DNA of 64,000 nt from an uncultured Akkermansia sp. Its GTDB lineage: Bacteria; Verrucomicrobiota; Verrucomicrobiia; Verrucomicrobiales; Akkermansiaceae. Position numbers and translations under genes: made by a program. This document shows positions 41,270-50,168 of this stretch, in pieces; position 1 is the first letter of the stretch; each line of letters starts with the position of its first letter. The notes under the pieces are model-generated. The model did not search any database. It saw only the letters and a list, made by a program, of their open reading frames with translations, and was not told the origin of the DNA. The stretch is taken from positions 124,001 through 188,000 of the forward strand of contig CAJKMG010000001.1 in NCBI GenBank assembly GCA_905200945.1, written 5' to 3'.

Positions 41270-44263
41270 TTACTTCCAGATCACTTCAAAAATATTCACG
41301 GAGCTTCCCTTCTTCCCGGTCAGGCCGAGTGCTTTCACCGGCTTCTTGACGGACTTCAGGCTAAATGTATTCACCTTCCTGTCCTTGGTCAGATTGCCCA
41401 CGGGAACCCAACGTCCGTCAGCCCCGCAGGCCAGCACGGAAGCTTCCTTCCCGTCGGACAGGACAATGGCGGAATTCGCACGGGGAAAATTACAGGGTAT
41501 CTCCGCCCTCTCCGGAGACAGCTCCACCGGGAGGAACGTTGCCAGGTTGAAATCCCCGGCAGCTCCGTTGTCGGCGGACTTTCCTCCCCTGTTGGCAAGA
41601 CTCAGCTTGAACTCTTCCAGGGTCACCTCCTGAGGAACGCTCCCGGCGTTCAACAGCCTGATGCCTTTAATCACGCCGCCAACCTCTGCGGAACCGTCCG
41701 CCTTTAGCGGAACTTCCGCCCAGGACTTTCCGTCCATGGAAATGTACAATTTAGCCCACTTCATGTCCGGAGTCTTCAAATTGACGGAGGCGGACTCCAC
41801 GGACGCTCCCGCTGGGATTTGAATACCCAGGGATTTTCTCGGCGACAGGGGATGCACCTCCATGATGCGCTTCAATGAAATATCCCTGTCCCCGGTTTCA
41901 ACCACGGCATTCCTGAACGCGGGGGCATCCGTCAGTACGGAAGGCGCGGCAGGCGCATTCACCTTGAAATCCCGGATGGCCGTCCACACGTCCGGCTTGC
42001 CGCCCGGAACACCCTGCGCCGTAGCGCGATACCGCACAAACCGGCCTTTTTTACCGCTTCCCTGGTACTCCACGTGAAGTCCGCTGGACTCCGGCATCAG
42101 GGGGAACCAGGACTGCCCGTCCAGAGACACCTCCAACTGTCCTCTGTTCACAGCGTCCGTATCGGAATCATTGCGGCCCATCACGATGGAAACGGTGCGT
42201 ATCTCCCGCGGAACACCCAGGTCCACGCCGAAAAAGTCACCCTTCTTCTGAACCTCTTTGCAGTAATAGAACGACTCGGGATCGTCATCCAGCATCTTCT
42301 CAATGCCGCCCTTGGACTTGGTGGAGACATAAGGCTTCACACGGCCAACGGCCCGCCCGCTCACGCGGGAAAGCACGGAGGTGGAACCCATATCCAGCAA
42401 TTCCCGCACGGCGGGAGCCATCACCAGTTCGGACGGTTTCACAGCGGTCTGCCACGGAGAATTTTTCTTGGTTACCTCCGTTACATGCTTATTGATGGCC
42501 TTACTGATTTCCCTGCTGTAACGCTGCATCTCGGCAAGCAGGCAGGCAGCCTCCATGGCATGATTCAGCGCTCCGGCGCCATTCCCCGCCTCTGTGGCCT
42601 CAATCATGCGCATACTGTTCACCCCGGCTTTCCCCAGGGATTCGAACTGGATGAGCCACGGCTCCACCTCTGCGACGAAAGCGGGATTATCAGACTTGGC
42701 CCGAATCGCGTCCGGAGCCTGGGCCATCTTCGCGAACTCGGCCTTCAGGCGGTCAAACGCCTTGCTTCCAGACACCCTGGCCCCGCGGCGGCACAGTTCC
42801 AGCACCTGCTCCACCACGGGGGCAATCTCTACGGACTCCTCCTTGCGGTAATTGTGCCCGCTGGGGCCCCCGTCACTGTTATGATCGGCAAACGTCTGCA
42901 TGGCGGAGGAGCAGCCGGGGAACAAAATACGGATGCTGTCCTTCCATGTCCTGTCGGAATCATAGGCCTTGGCGTTCCAGGTCATGTTCGCCACGCTGAA
43001 CAGGGAAATCTTGGAGGCCTCCGGCTTATCCATCGGATTGGAAGCAAACCCCTGCATAAACGGCATCGCATCCGCATCCACACCATAGGTGCGCCCCAGA
43101 AACAGGGCATGGCGCACGTAATCCGTCACCGGGAAATTCCACCAGATAAACGCCGGACGCTTCAAATACTTATTAATCCCCTTCAAAGCAGGAGTACGGA
43201 TATCGCTCACAATGCTGGAACCGGTCCACATGATGCCTATGTCCTTGTCCAGATGTTCCCCCATTACCTCATGGTAGCGGCCGCCTCCGCCGGAATACGC
43301 CGTGGGGCACACGATCAGCGGAGTCACGTCCGGCTTCTTGTGGATAAACTCCTTATTCAGGTAATTCAGAAACTCCACCTGGCCCTCCGGTTTGGCCCCC
43401 TCCCCGCCGATGTCGTCAAAAAACACGGCAAAGGAGCGGAAGCCCAGGTCATACATCATCTCAAACTTCTTCACGGCAGCCTTCCGGTCCGCCTCCCCCC
43501 AGTGAATATCCGCTCCGGGATGCACGGCCCAGACAAAATTCACCTTGTTCTGCTTCGCGACCTTCACCAGCTCTTTCAGGTCCTTCGCCATATCTGCGGG
43601 ATAAGGCTCGCGCCAGCGCTTGGAAAAACCGTGAAACACGTCATCCTTCGGACCGTAGATGTAAGTATTCATCTTATACTTCCCGTAAAATTTGAACTGG
43701 CTGATGCGCCCTTCCTGCCCCCAGGGCAGACCGTAAAACCCTTCAATGGTACCGCGGAAAGGAACATCCGGCCAATCCAGAATCTCCACAGTCGGCACCA
43801 TCACGCCGGAAGAAGTCTTCTCCGCCAACTGCAACAGCGTCTGGGCCGCGTAAAACAGGCCTTCGTCGTCATACCCCGTCATCCGTATTCCCTGGGGCGT
43901 AACGCTCAGGGAATAGGCCCCGGCCTTCCGGGGAACATTCCCGGCAGGCTTTTTGCTTCCCTTGATGATAGTCATCTGCACAGGCAGCCCGTTCGGAGCG
44001 ATGGAAAACATGCTTTTTAGGGCATTCACGGTAGGTTCATCCCGCGCTCCCGACAGCTTCAGGGCCGGAACCGTCACGGAACCGCCGCTCCTGGTCATCT
44101 TCTGCGGAATGGGATACACCGGCATCTTGGCCGTTTTTCCGGCGCGGGAGTCTTCAGGAGCGGCGGAGCAAGCCGGAGAAGAAGACTGGGCAGAAACCGG
44201 AAAGGCAAGGCCGGCCCCCAGTGCGGCGGCAGCCATCATGGATTGGAAAAGTATCAGATTCAT
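41270..44263 (-). CDS. Secreted GH84 beta-N-acetylglucosaminidase
   Basis: Cleaves beta-linked GlcNAc from host glycans (O-GlcNAcase/hyaluronidase family). The 997-residue protein has a signal peptide (~1-25), an N-terminal GH20b-like domain (~45-165), the GH84 catalytic barrel (~168-480) with RGTIEGFYG (170-178), YIYGPKDD (201-208) and the catalytic Asp pair in VFFDDIGG (283-284), a helical domain (~490-640) and C-terminal discoidin/F5-8 type modules (~650-790 and ~800-995, with IFEVIW at the end). All catalytic residues are intact. Neighbour of the heptose operon but separated from it by a likely terminator. Fits mucin O-glycan use. Confidence 0.93.
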   Translation of the reverse strand: MNLILFQSMMAAAALGAGLAFPVSAQSSSPACSAAPEDSRAGKTAKMPVYPIPQKMTRSGGSVTVPALKLSGARDEPTVNALKSMFSIAPNGLPVQMTIIKGSKKPAGNVPRKAGAYSLSVTPQGIRMTGYDDEGLFYAAQTLLQLAEKTSSGVMVPTVEILDWPDVPFRGTIEGFYGLPWGQEGRISQFKFYGKYKMNTYIYGPKDDVFHGFSKRWREPYPADMAKDLKELVKVAKQNKVNFVWAVHPGADIHWGEADRKAAVKKFEMMYDLGFRSFAVFFDDIGGEGAKPEGQVEFLNYLNKEFIHKKPDVTPLIVCPTAYSGGGGRYHEVMGEHLDKDIGIMWTGSSIVSDIRTPALKGINKYLKRPAFIWWNFPVTDYVRHALFLGRTYGVDADAMPFMQGFASNPMDKPEASKISLFSVANMTWNAKAYDSDRTWKDSIRILFPGCSSAMQTFADHNSDGGPSGHNYRKEESVEIAPVVEQVLELCRRGARVSGSKAFDRLKAEFAKMAQAPDAIRAKSDNPAFVAEVEPWLIQFESLGKAGVNSMRMIEATEAGNGAGALNHAMEAACLLAEMQRYSREISKAINKHVTEVTKKNSPWQTAVKPSELVMAPAVRELLDMGSTSVLSRVSGRAVGRVKPYVSTKSKGGIEKMLDDDPESFYYCKEVQKKGDFFGVDLGVPREIRTVSIVMGRNDSDTDAVNRGQLEVSLDGQSWFPLMPESSGLHVEYQGSGKKGRFVRYRATAQGVPGGKPDVWTAIRDFKVNAPAAPSVLTDAPAFRNAVVETGDRDISLKRIMEVHPLSPRKSLGIQIPAGASVESASVNLKTPDMKWAKLYISMDGKSWAEVPLKADGSAEVGGVIKGIRLLNAGSVPQEVTLEEFKLSLANRGGKSADNGAAGDFNLATFLPVELSPERAEIPCNFPRANSAIVLSDGKEASVLACGADGRWVPVGNLTKDRKVNTFSLKSVKKPVKALGLTGKKGSSVNIFEVIWK

Positions 44264-44269
44264 ACGTGG

Positions 44270-44336
44270 AAAAATAAAAAGCCTGTACAGGCCAGGTTCA
44301 CGAAACTACGGCCGGATTGTTCCGCTTCTAACAGGC
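44270..44336 (-). terminator. Candidate terminator/leader palindrome before the GH84 gene
   Basis: On the minus strand AGCCTGT is repeated inversely about 40 nt on, in the 14-bp palindrome AGCCTGTACAGGCT, which is followed by TTTTTATTTTT and, some 6 nt later, by the GH84 ATG. It can act as the terminator of the heptose operon (gmhB ends at 44452), or as an RNA switch at the GH84 start. Confidence 0.4.
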
Positions 44337-44451
44337 TCCCCTCCGTATGTCAAAATACTTTGCCCCGCACCGGTTCCATGTCGTCCGCCCCGCCGCAGGA
44401 GATAACTCCAGAGACAAACCGCAGCGATTTTCCCCGGCAACTATTCCCGGA

Positions 44452-44958
44452 CTACAGCCTTGCCGCCACTTCCTCCAACGTCTCCACGCGGGCCGTGGCG
44501 AGGGTAGGGACATCTTCCGCAGAAAACAGGAAATTGCGGCCTACTCCGGCGGCAAGAGCCGCCCGAATATCCCGCTCCCGGTCACCTACGGATACGCAGG
44601 CTTTCATATCAAGCCCATGCGCAGCGGCAGCCTTCAAAAACAGGCCGGGATTCGGTTTCCGGTCGGGATGTCCGTCATCCGCGCTGGGACAGTGAAACAC
44701 ACCTGCAATCTCCGCACCGGACGAACGGAACACCCCTCTCATATATTCCGTCAACCGCTCAAAGTCATCTTCGGAAAACATGCCGCGTCCTATGCCGGAC
44801 TGGTTGGTCGCCACCAGCACCAGATACCCCTTTTCTTTAGCCCGGCGGCAAAGATTCAGAATTCCGGGAACCAGCCGGAAATCCTCTATGCGGTGCACAT
44901 ACCCGCCATCCACATTAACCACGCCGTCCCTGTCCAGAAACAAAGCCTTACCCGCCAT
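44452..44958 (-). CDS. gmhB: D-glycero-beta-D-manno-heptose-1,7-bisphosphate 7-phosphatase
   Basis: HAD phosphatase that removes the 7-phosphate in ADP-heptose synthesis for the LPS inner core. From the ATG at 44958 it has 168 residues: motif FLDRDGVVN (nucleophile Asp9, Asp11), ATNQSGIGRG, the Cys-bearing loop FHCPSADDGHPDRKPNPG and the last HAD motif VGDRERDI. The frame is open to 45063, but that would add a tail overlapping gmhA that is not in the family. The start overlaps the end of gmhA by 11 bp. The zinc loop shows one clear Cys and a His; it looks shorter than in E. coli. Confidence 0.93.
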   Translation of the reverse strand: MAGKALFLDRDGVVNVDGGYVHRIEDFRLVPGILNLCRRAKEKGYLVLVATNQSGIGRGMFSEDDFERLTEYMRGVFRSSGAEIAGVFHCPSADDGHPDRKPNPGLFLKAAAAHGLDMKACVSVGDRERDIRAALAAGVGRNFLFSAEDVPTLATARVETLEEVAARL

Positions 44959-45517
44959 ATATCTCCCGTTCAACCAGTTCGCAAACCAGATGCCCCACTG
45001 CGATGTGCATCTCCTGAATGTTGTTCGTGGCGTCGGAAGGAACGGCAATGCAAAACTCCGCAACTTCTTTCATCTCTCCGCCTCCGCGGCCCGTCAAGGC
45101 CACCGTCCGGACGCCCATCCGGCGCGCCAGCTCCATCGCCAAAACGATGTTCCGGCTGTTGCCGCTCGTGGAAAGCCCCACCAGAAGATCTCCGGGACGG
45201 CCCACTCCCTCCAGCTGCCTGGAAAACACCGTCTCATACCCATAATCATTGCCCACGGCGGTCAGGATGGAAGTATCCACCGTCAGGGCCATCGCATTCA
45301 TGGCGGGGCGGTTCAGCTTGTAGCGCCCCACCAATTCGGCGGCCAGGTGCTGGGAATCCGCGGCAGAGCCTCCGTTGCCGCAGAACATGATCTTATTCCC
45401 GGTCTTAATGGTGTCCGTACAAATGCGGGCAACCTGCTCAATATCCCCGGCCATGGAAGCCAGGGCTTTGAAATTGTCCGCTATCCCTAAAATCTGGTTC
45501 CTGATGTATTCGCTCAT
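44948..45517 (-). CDS. gmhA: Sedoheptulose-7-phosphate isomerase
   Basis: First step of ADP-heptose synthesis, sedoheptulose 7-phosphate to D-glycero-D-manno-heptose 7-phosphate. The 189-residue SIS-domain protein shows CGNGGSAADSQHLAAELVGRY, GLSTSGNSRNIV, ALTGRGGG and the C-terminal QEMHIAVGHLVCELVE, typical for GmhA. It overlaps hldE by 4 bp (ATGA) and gmhB by 11 bp, making a compact three-gene operon. Confidence 0.95.
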   Translation of the reverse strand: MSEYIRNQILGIADNFKALASMAGDIEQVARICTDTIKTGNKIMFCGNGGSAADSQHLAAELVGRYKLNRPAMNAMALTVDTSILTAVGNDYGYETVFSRQLEGVGRPGDLLVGLSTSGNSRNIVLAMELARRMGVRTVALTGRGGGEMKEVAEFCIAVPSDATNNIQEMHIAVGHLVCELVEREIYGG

Positions 45518-47004
45518 TCCAGGCTGCTTTTCATGCGGTTGATGATATTGGTGGAGGAAAAGCCCTCCAGGCGGGGCAGTTCAAGAGCCTGCCCTCCATA
45601 AGACTTCACGAACTGTCCTTCCGGCCAGCATTCCAGGGGATACCCCTCTTTGGCAATCACGTCCGGACGCAGCTTCTCAATCAGCGGCAGAGCCGTATCT
45701 TCATCAAACGGCACTACATAATCGACAAAATCTAGGGATGCCAGCAGCAGGGAACGCATTTCCTCATTATTAATCGGCCTGTCCTCGCCCTTCAGCCGCT
45801 TGATGGAGGCGTCCGTATTCAACCCAACAAAAAGCACGTCGCACGCTTCACGCGCCTTCATAAAGGAATGCAGATGCCCCAGGTGGAGCAAATCAAAACA
45901 ACCGTTCGTAAACCCAACCACCTTCTTCTCCCGGCGGAAACGCTCCGCCAGCTCCGCCGCGGCCTCCGGCGTCAGGATATTGTCACGGTGATGCCAGGAG
46001 GGTGTCTGGATATCCTTCTCCTCCAGGGCCTTCTTCAATTCCGTTCCGGTCACGCTGGCCGTTCCGAACTTGCCCACTACGATGCCGGCGGCCACATTGG
46101 ACACGACCAGAGCATCCGGCACCGCGGCTCCGGCGGCCAGCGCCGCGCCCAGACTGGCGAGGGAGGTATCACCCGCGCCGGACACGTCAAAAACATCCCG
46201 GGCCTCCGTAGGAATGCAGACAAAATCGGAAGGGCTGGAGGAAGGAATGAAAATCATGCCGTGTTCGCTCAAAGTGACAATCAGATTCTCAATGCCGAAT
46301 TCGGAAAACAGCCTCTGCGCCCCCGCCACGGCATCCTGTTCCCACCCGGCCATGGCAGGATTGAGCGCCACGCCGGTAGCCTCCTGGAACTCCTTCATAT
46401 TGGGTTTCACCAGCGTGGCCCCCCTGTAGCGGGAATAATCCGCTCCCTTCGGATCCACAATGACGGGCTTGCGCGCCGCACGGCACCGGGCAATCACATC
46501 CGGGGCGGTTCGTCCGTCAAACAGGCCTTTCCCGTAATCGGACAAAAGGACAAGATCCGCCTCCGGCAGACAGGCGTCCACCCGTTCCAAAAAACGGGCA
46601 GCCAGCTCCGGTTCCATCCTCAGCGGCTGTTCCTGGTCCGCTCTCAGCAAATGGTGCTTGCCCGCCACAAAACGGATCTTCACGGTCGTCTCATACCCCT
46701 CGCACTCCACCAGCTCCGGAACGCAGTGCGTCTCTTCCAGAAAACGCCTTACCTGCCGCCCATGTCCATCATCCCCGACCACGCTGATAAAGGTGGTGCG
46801 GCATCCCAATGCGCATAGATTGGACACGACATTGCCCGCGCCGCCCAGCATGCGCGTCTCCCGGTCCATCTTCATGATGGGAACCGGAGCCTCCGGGGAA
46901 ATACGGCTGACGCTTCCATACAGGAACTTATCCAGCATTACGTCCCCGATGCAGAGAATACGCACCCGGGAAAATCCGTCAATCAATGTATGCAGCCGGT
47001 TCAT
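45514..47004 (-). CDS. hldE: Bifunctional heptose 7-phosphate kinase / heptose 1-phosphate adenylyltransferase
   Basis: Catalyses the kinase and the adenylyl transfer steps of ADP-heptose synthesis. The 496-residue fusion has a PfkB-family kinase (~1-325; GDVMLDKFLYG, GGAGNVVSNL, catalytic SGAGDTSLA) and a nucleotidyltransferase domain (~355-496; TNGCFDLLHLGHLHSF). First gene of hldE-gmhA-gmhB. The epimerase hldD and the heptosyltransferases are not in the window. The product ADP-heptose is also the known agonist of the host kinase ALPK1. Confidence 0.95.
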   Translation of the reverse strand: MNRLHTLIDGFSRVRILCIGDVMLDKFLYGSVSRISPEAPVPIMKMDRETRMLGGAGNVVSNLCALGCRTTFISVVGDDGHGRQVRRFLEETHCVPELVECEGYETTVKIRFVAGKHHLLRADQEQPLRMEPELAARFLERVDACLPEADLVLLSDYGKGLFDGRTAPDVIARCRAARKPVIVDPKGADYSRYRGATLVKPNMKEFQEATGVALNPAMAGWEQDAVAGAQRLFSEFGIENLIVTLSEHGMIFIPSSSPSDFVCIPTEARDVFDVSGAGDTSLASLGAALAAGAAVPDALVVSNVAAGIVVGKFGTASVTGTELKKALEEKDIQTPSWHHRDNILTPEAAAELAERFRREKKVVGFTNGCFDLLHLGHLHSFMKAREACDVLFVGLNTDASIKRLKGEDRPINNEEMRSLLLASLDFVDYVVPFDEDTALPLIEKLRPDVIAKEGYPLECWPEGQFVKSYGGQALELPRLEGFSSTNIINRMKSSLE

Positions 47005-47161
47005 GGGAGACGCCTCTTTCTACCATGCCCCTTGTTATAAGGCAAGGACAGTTGAACCGCGCTCCGGAACCGGAAAACGGGGCAACGCGGCCGCGTCCCT
47101 CCGTTCCGGACGGCAGAACTCTCATTCAGGGGCAAAAAATAGGTCAGTCATGATAAAAATC

Positions 47162-47190
47162 TTGACCTGTAAGCAGGAAAGCACTACCTA
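47162..47190 (+). promoter_or_regulatory. Candidate rpsU promoter
   Basis: TTGACC, 17 nt, TACCTA followed by TTG fits a sigma-70 promoter about 42 bp before the rpsU ATG at 47233. Confidence 0.5.
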
Positions 47191-47232
47191 TTGTCTCCCG
47201 TTCCCGGACGAATAGAAAAAGGAAAACAAATC

Positions 47233-47484
47233 ATGCGTGAAGTTACCGTAAGAAAAGGTGAACCTATCGACCGCGCTCTCAAGCGCCTCAAAACAAAACT
47301 GGATGTTGAAGGCATTCTGGATGAAATGCGCCGCCGCCGCGCTTTTGAAACCCCGATGGACGAACGCCGCCGCAAGGCCCGTTCCGCCAGCAAGCGCAAC
47401 AAGGTAAAATGGCGTTACAGCAACAAGAGCGAAGAAAACGCTTCCGAAACCGCTGAAACACCCGCTTCCGCTCCTGAAGCTTAA
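47233..47484 (+). CDS. rpsU: 30S ribosomal protein S21
   Basis: Small-subunit protein needed for translation initiation. From the ATG at 47233 it has 83 residues starting MREVTVRKGEPIDRALKRLK, the S21 signature, with the middle ILDEMRRRRAFETP and KRNKVKWRY. The last ~22 residues are an acidic, Ala/Ser/Pro-rich tail (SEENASETAETPASAPEA) that is longer than in most bacteria. The frame upstream to 47191 overlaps the promoter and is not used. A terminator follows. Confidence 0.93.
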   Translation: MREVTVRKGEPIDRALKRLKTKLDVEGILDEMRRRRAFETPMDERRRKARSASKRNKVKWRYSNKSEENASETAETPASAPEA

Positions 47485-47522
47485 AACAGTATTGGTTCGG
47501 GAATAAGAACCCATTTCAATGA

Positions 47523-47553
47523 GGGCAACCCTTTCTCAAGGTTTGCCCTTTTT
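47523..47553 (+). terminator. Intrinsic terminator of rpsU
   Basis: GGGCAA-C-CCTT, a TCTC-type loop and AAGG-T-TTGCCC pair with one internal mismatch, followed by TTTTT. It lies 38 nt after the rpsU stop and 15 bp before hemL. Confidence 0.85.
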
Positions 47554-47567
47554 GCTTCCCTCAGCAC

Positions 47568-48848
47568 ATGAATCAGTCAGCCCAGCTCTTCTCCCGCGCA
47601 CGCTCCGTTATCCCCGGCGGAGTCAACTCCCCCGTCAGGGCCTTCCGCAATGTGGACGGGGACCCCTTCTTTGTTCAATCCGCCAAGGGAGCCTACATCA
47701 CGGATGCGGACGGGCGCCAGCTTATTGACTACATAGGCACATGGGGCCCGGCCATTCTGGGCCACTCACCGCAACCCGTTCTGGACGCAGTACATGCCGC
47801 CGTGGACAGGGGGCTGGGCTATGGAATTCCCGCGCCGGCGGAAGTGGATATGGCGGAAATGATCACGGACATGGTTCCCTCCGTGGAAAAAGTGCGCATG
47901 GTCAACTCCGGAACGGAAGCAACCATGTCCGCCATCAGGCTGGCTCGCGGCTATACCGGACGCCGTAAAATCATTAAATTCATCGGCTGCTACCACGGCC
48001 ATGTGGACTCCCTTCTGGTGGCGGCGGGTTCCGGAGCGCTCACCTTCGGAGAACCGGACAGCGCGGGCGTACCCAGGGAAATGACGCAGCTCACCCTCAC
48101 CGTGCCCTACAATGACCGGGAAGCAGTAAAAAAAGCCTTTGAACTCCATGGAAGCGACATTTCCGCCGTCATCCTGGAACCCTTCCCCGCCAATGCCGGA
48201 CTCTACTTTCCGCAAAACGACTTCCTTCACTTCCTGCGGGAAATAACGCTCCGCCACGACGCCCTTCTCATCTTTGATGAAGTCATGACGGGCTTCCGGG
48301 TCGCACCCGGAGGCGTACAGCAGCTTTACGGCATCACTCCAGACCTTACCTGCATGGGCAAAGTCATCGGCGGAGGCCTCCCCGTGGGAGCTTTTGGCGG
48401 CCGCTCGGAAATCATGGACTGCCTCTCTCCGCTCGGCCCCGTGTATCAGGCGGGAACCCTGTCCGGCAACCCCGTCGCCATGGCGGCGGGACTGGCCCAG
48501 CTCCGGGAACTCCTGAAAGAAAATGCCTATGAACGCCTGGAACAGCTCGGAGCGCGCATGGAAGAAGGCATCCGCGAAGCCCTCAAACAACACGGCAGAA
48601 ATTACACCTTCCACCGTGCGGGCTCCATGTTCTGCCTCTTCTTCACGGAAGAGGAAGTCTATAATCTGGAATCCGCGCAAAAAGCTTCCCAAAAACTCTT
48701 CAAATCCTTCTTCTGGAATATGCTGGAACAAGGCGTCTACTTCGCGCCTTCCCCGTACGAAACGGGCTTTATCTCTACAGCCCATACGGAAGAAGACATT
48801 GACCGCACAGTGGAAGCCGTCCGCATCAGCCTTTCCAGATTGGGATAA
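47568..48848 (+). CDS. hemL: Glutamate-1-semialdehyde 2,1-aminomutase
   Basis: PLP enzyme that turns glutamate-1-semialdehyde into 5-aminolevulinate in the C5 haem pathway. The 426-residue protein starts MNQSAQLFSRARSVIPGG and has PVRAFRNVDGDP, VNSGTEATMSAIRLAR, IFDEVMTGFRVAPGG and the PLP-lysine motif CMGKVIGGGLPVGAFGG. Normal length. It follows the rpsU terminator by 15 bp, and the ankyrin gene begins 52 bp after its stop. Confidence 0.96.
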   Translation: MNQSAQLFSRARSVIPGGVNSPVRAFRNVDGDPFFVQSAKGAYITDADGRQLIDYIGTWGPAILGHSPQPVLDAVHAAVDRGLGYGIPAPAEVDMAEMITDMVPSVEKVRMVNSGTEATMSAIRLARGYTGRRKIIKFIGCYHGHVDSLLVAAGSGALTFGEPDSAGVPREMTQLTLTVPYNDREAVKKAFELHGSDISAVILEPFPANAGLYFPQNDFLHFLREITLRHDALLIFDEVMTGFRVAPGGVQQLYGITPDLTCMGKVIGGGLPVGAFGGRSEIMDCLSPLGPVYQAGTLSGNPVAMAAGLAQLRELLKENAYERLEQLGARMEEGIREALKQHGRNYTFHRAGSMFCLFFTEEEVYNLESAQKASQKLFKSFFWNMLEQGVYFAPSPYETGFISTAHTEEDIDRTVEAVRISLSRLG

Positions 48849-48900
48849 TATGCCTTTGATTTGAAGTGACAGCTCACTTCCCTTCCCCTATAAGGACTCC

Positions 48901-49962
48901 ATGAGACAAATGACAGGGACCATGTTGCTTCTGTCCTCAGCAGCCGTCGTAGCCGCTCCCTGGGCGGAGGCGGAGGAAAAGACAATCCGGCTCACGGAAG
49001 CGGAACAGCAGGAAATCAAAACGGCAAATGAAAAACTGCTGGGCCTTACCCTCCGTTTCCTGCACGACTCCTGGCCGCTGGAAATCATGTCTCCCGGAGA
49101 AGTGCAGGAGGACTTCCACTCCATTCTTCGATGCCATCAGATGCTGGAGCAATTCCGCAAAACCGGCAACCTCCTGCTCCAGGCGCCGGACCGTACTACC
49201 CCCCTGCATCTCTGCATTTCCCTGGGCTTAAACCGGCTGGCCGTCCGGATGATAGAAGCGGGCGCTCCCGTCAACGCTCAATCCATTATCATGCATGACG
49301 GCACAAAAGAGCCGGGGGACACACCCCTTACCTGGGCGTGTATCTCAGGCCTCTATATGAATTCCACCGCAGAAGAAAGGCTGCCGCTGGTGCACGCCCT
49401 GCTCAAACACGGCGCCGATCCGGACAAGCCGGGACCGTGTGGCGTCACTCCGTTCATGTATTCCGCTGTCTTCAGCGACTCCGATCCGGGCCAGGAAAAA
49501 ATAGCGCTGGCGCTTCTGGACGCCGGTTCCCCGGACCTCCAGCGAAGACTGAACGCCCGAGCGCGCGGAGTTGGATTCCTCAGCCTTTCCCCTGCCATTT
49601 ACGAACGGCTCATCAAGGCCGGATGCGATGTCAACGAGCGCTTTTTTGAAAGCAAGCAATCTCCCCTCCACCTGATCTGCACCAAAGAAAAACCGGCGGA
49701 ACGTCTCATTCCGCTCATTGAACTTCTCATCAAAGCGGGAGCGGATCCCAACCAGCCGGATGTGGATGGCCTGACCCCGCTGATGGTCTGCAACTCTCCG
49801 GAAATAGCCGTTTGCCTCATGAATCACGGGGCCAATCCCTCTCTCCGCAACGATGACGGCCAGACAGCCTATGACTTCCATATGAAAAACGGTTATCCCT
49901 CCATTGCGGCAGCCATCAAGCACTGGCAGTCCAAGCAGAAAAAAGGGGAACCCGCCAAGTAG
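48901..49962 (+). CDS. Exported ankyrin-repeat protein
   Basis: A 353-residue protein with a signal peptide (residues ~1-25: MTGTMLLLSSAAVVAAPW region) and, from about residue 95, ankyrin-like repeats: TTPLHLCISLGLNRLAVRMI, LVHALLKHGADPDKPGP, ALLDAGSPD, KQSPLHLIC, LLIKAGADPNQPDVDGLTPL and LMNHGANPSLRNDDGQTAYD. The repeats should form a protein-binding solenoid in the periplasm or outside. No enzymatic domain is seen and the partner is unknown. Such exported ankyrin proteins are common in Verrucomicrobia. Confidence 0.8.
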   Translation: MRQMTGTMLLLSSAAVVAAPWAEAEEKTIRLTEAEQQEIKTANEKLLGLTLRFLHDSWPLEIMSPGEVQEDFHSILRCHQMLEQFRKTGNLLLQAPDRTTPLHLCISLGLNRLAVRMIEAGAPVNAQSIIMHDGTKEPGDTPLTWACISGLYMNSTAEERLPLVHALLKHGADPDKPGPCGVTPFMYSAVFSDSDPGQEKIALALLDAGSPDLQRRLNARARGVGFLSLSPAIYERLIKAGCDVNERFFESKQSPLHLICTKEKPAERLIPLIELLIKAGADPNQPDVDGLTPLMVCNSPEIAVCLMNHGANPSLRNDDGQTAYDFHMKNGYPSIAAAIKHWQSKQKKGEPAK

Positions 49963-50106
49963 GACCTCCATCACGGGTTTTGCAGCCTCTTTCTCCCCCT
50001 GGGGCGGGAAAAGAAAAGTTAGTCGGTCAGGGAACAGGGCCGGGGCCCACTCCCGTGGACAACCGTTCTTCCGAAGTTACGCAAGCAGCTCACCCTGTTT
50101 CCTGTT

Positions 50107-50149
50107 ATAAAAAAACCGCTTCCCCAATTTCAGGGAAAGCGGTTTTGAA
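50107..50149 (-). terminator. Intrinsic terminator of the sugar porter gene
   Basis: On the minus strand AAAACCGCTT and AAGCGGTTTT form the stem (arms 50137-50146 and 50112-50121) and are followed by TTTTATAAC. It starts about 22 nt after the stop. Confidence 0.85.
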
Positions 50150-50168
50150 AACTACAGGCAGGAAGAAT

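Noticed and set aside
42074..44020. 648-codon plus-strand frame over the GH84 gene
   Set aside because: Antisense shadow; no signal, domain or start site, while the minus strand is an intact GH84 enzyme.
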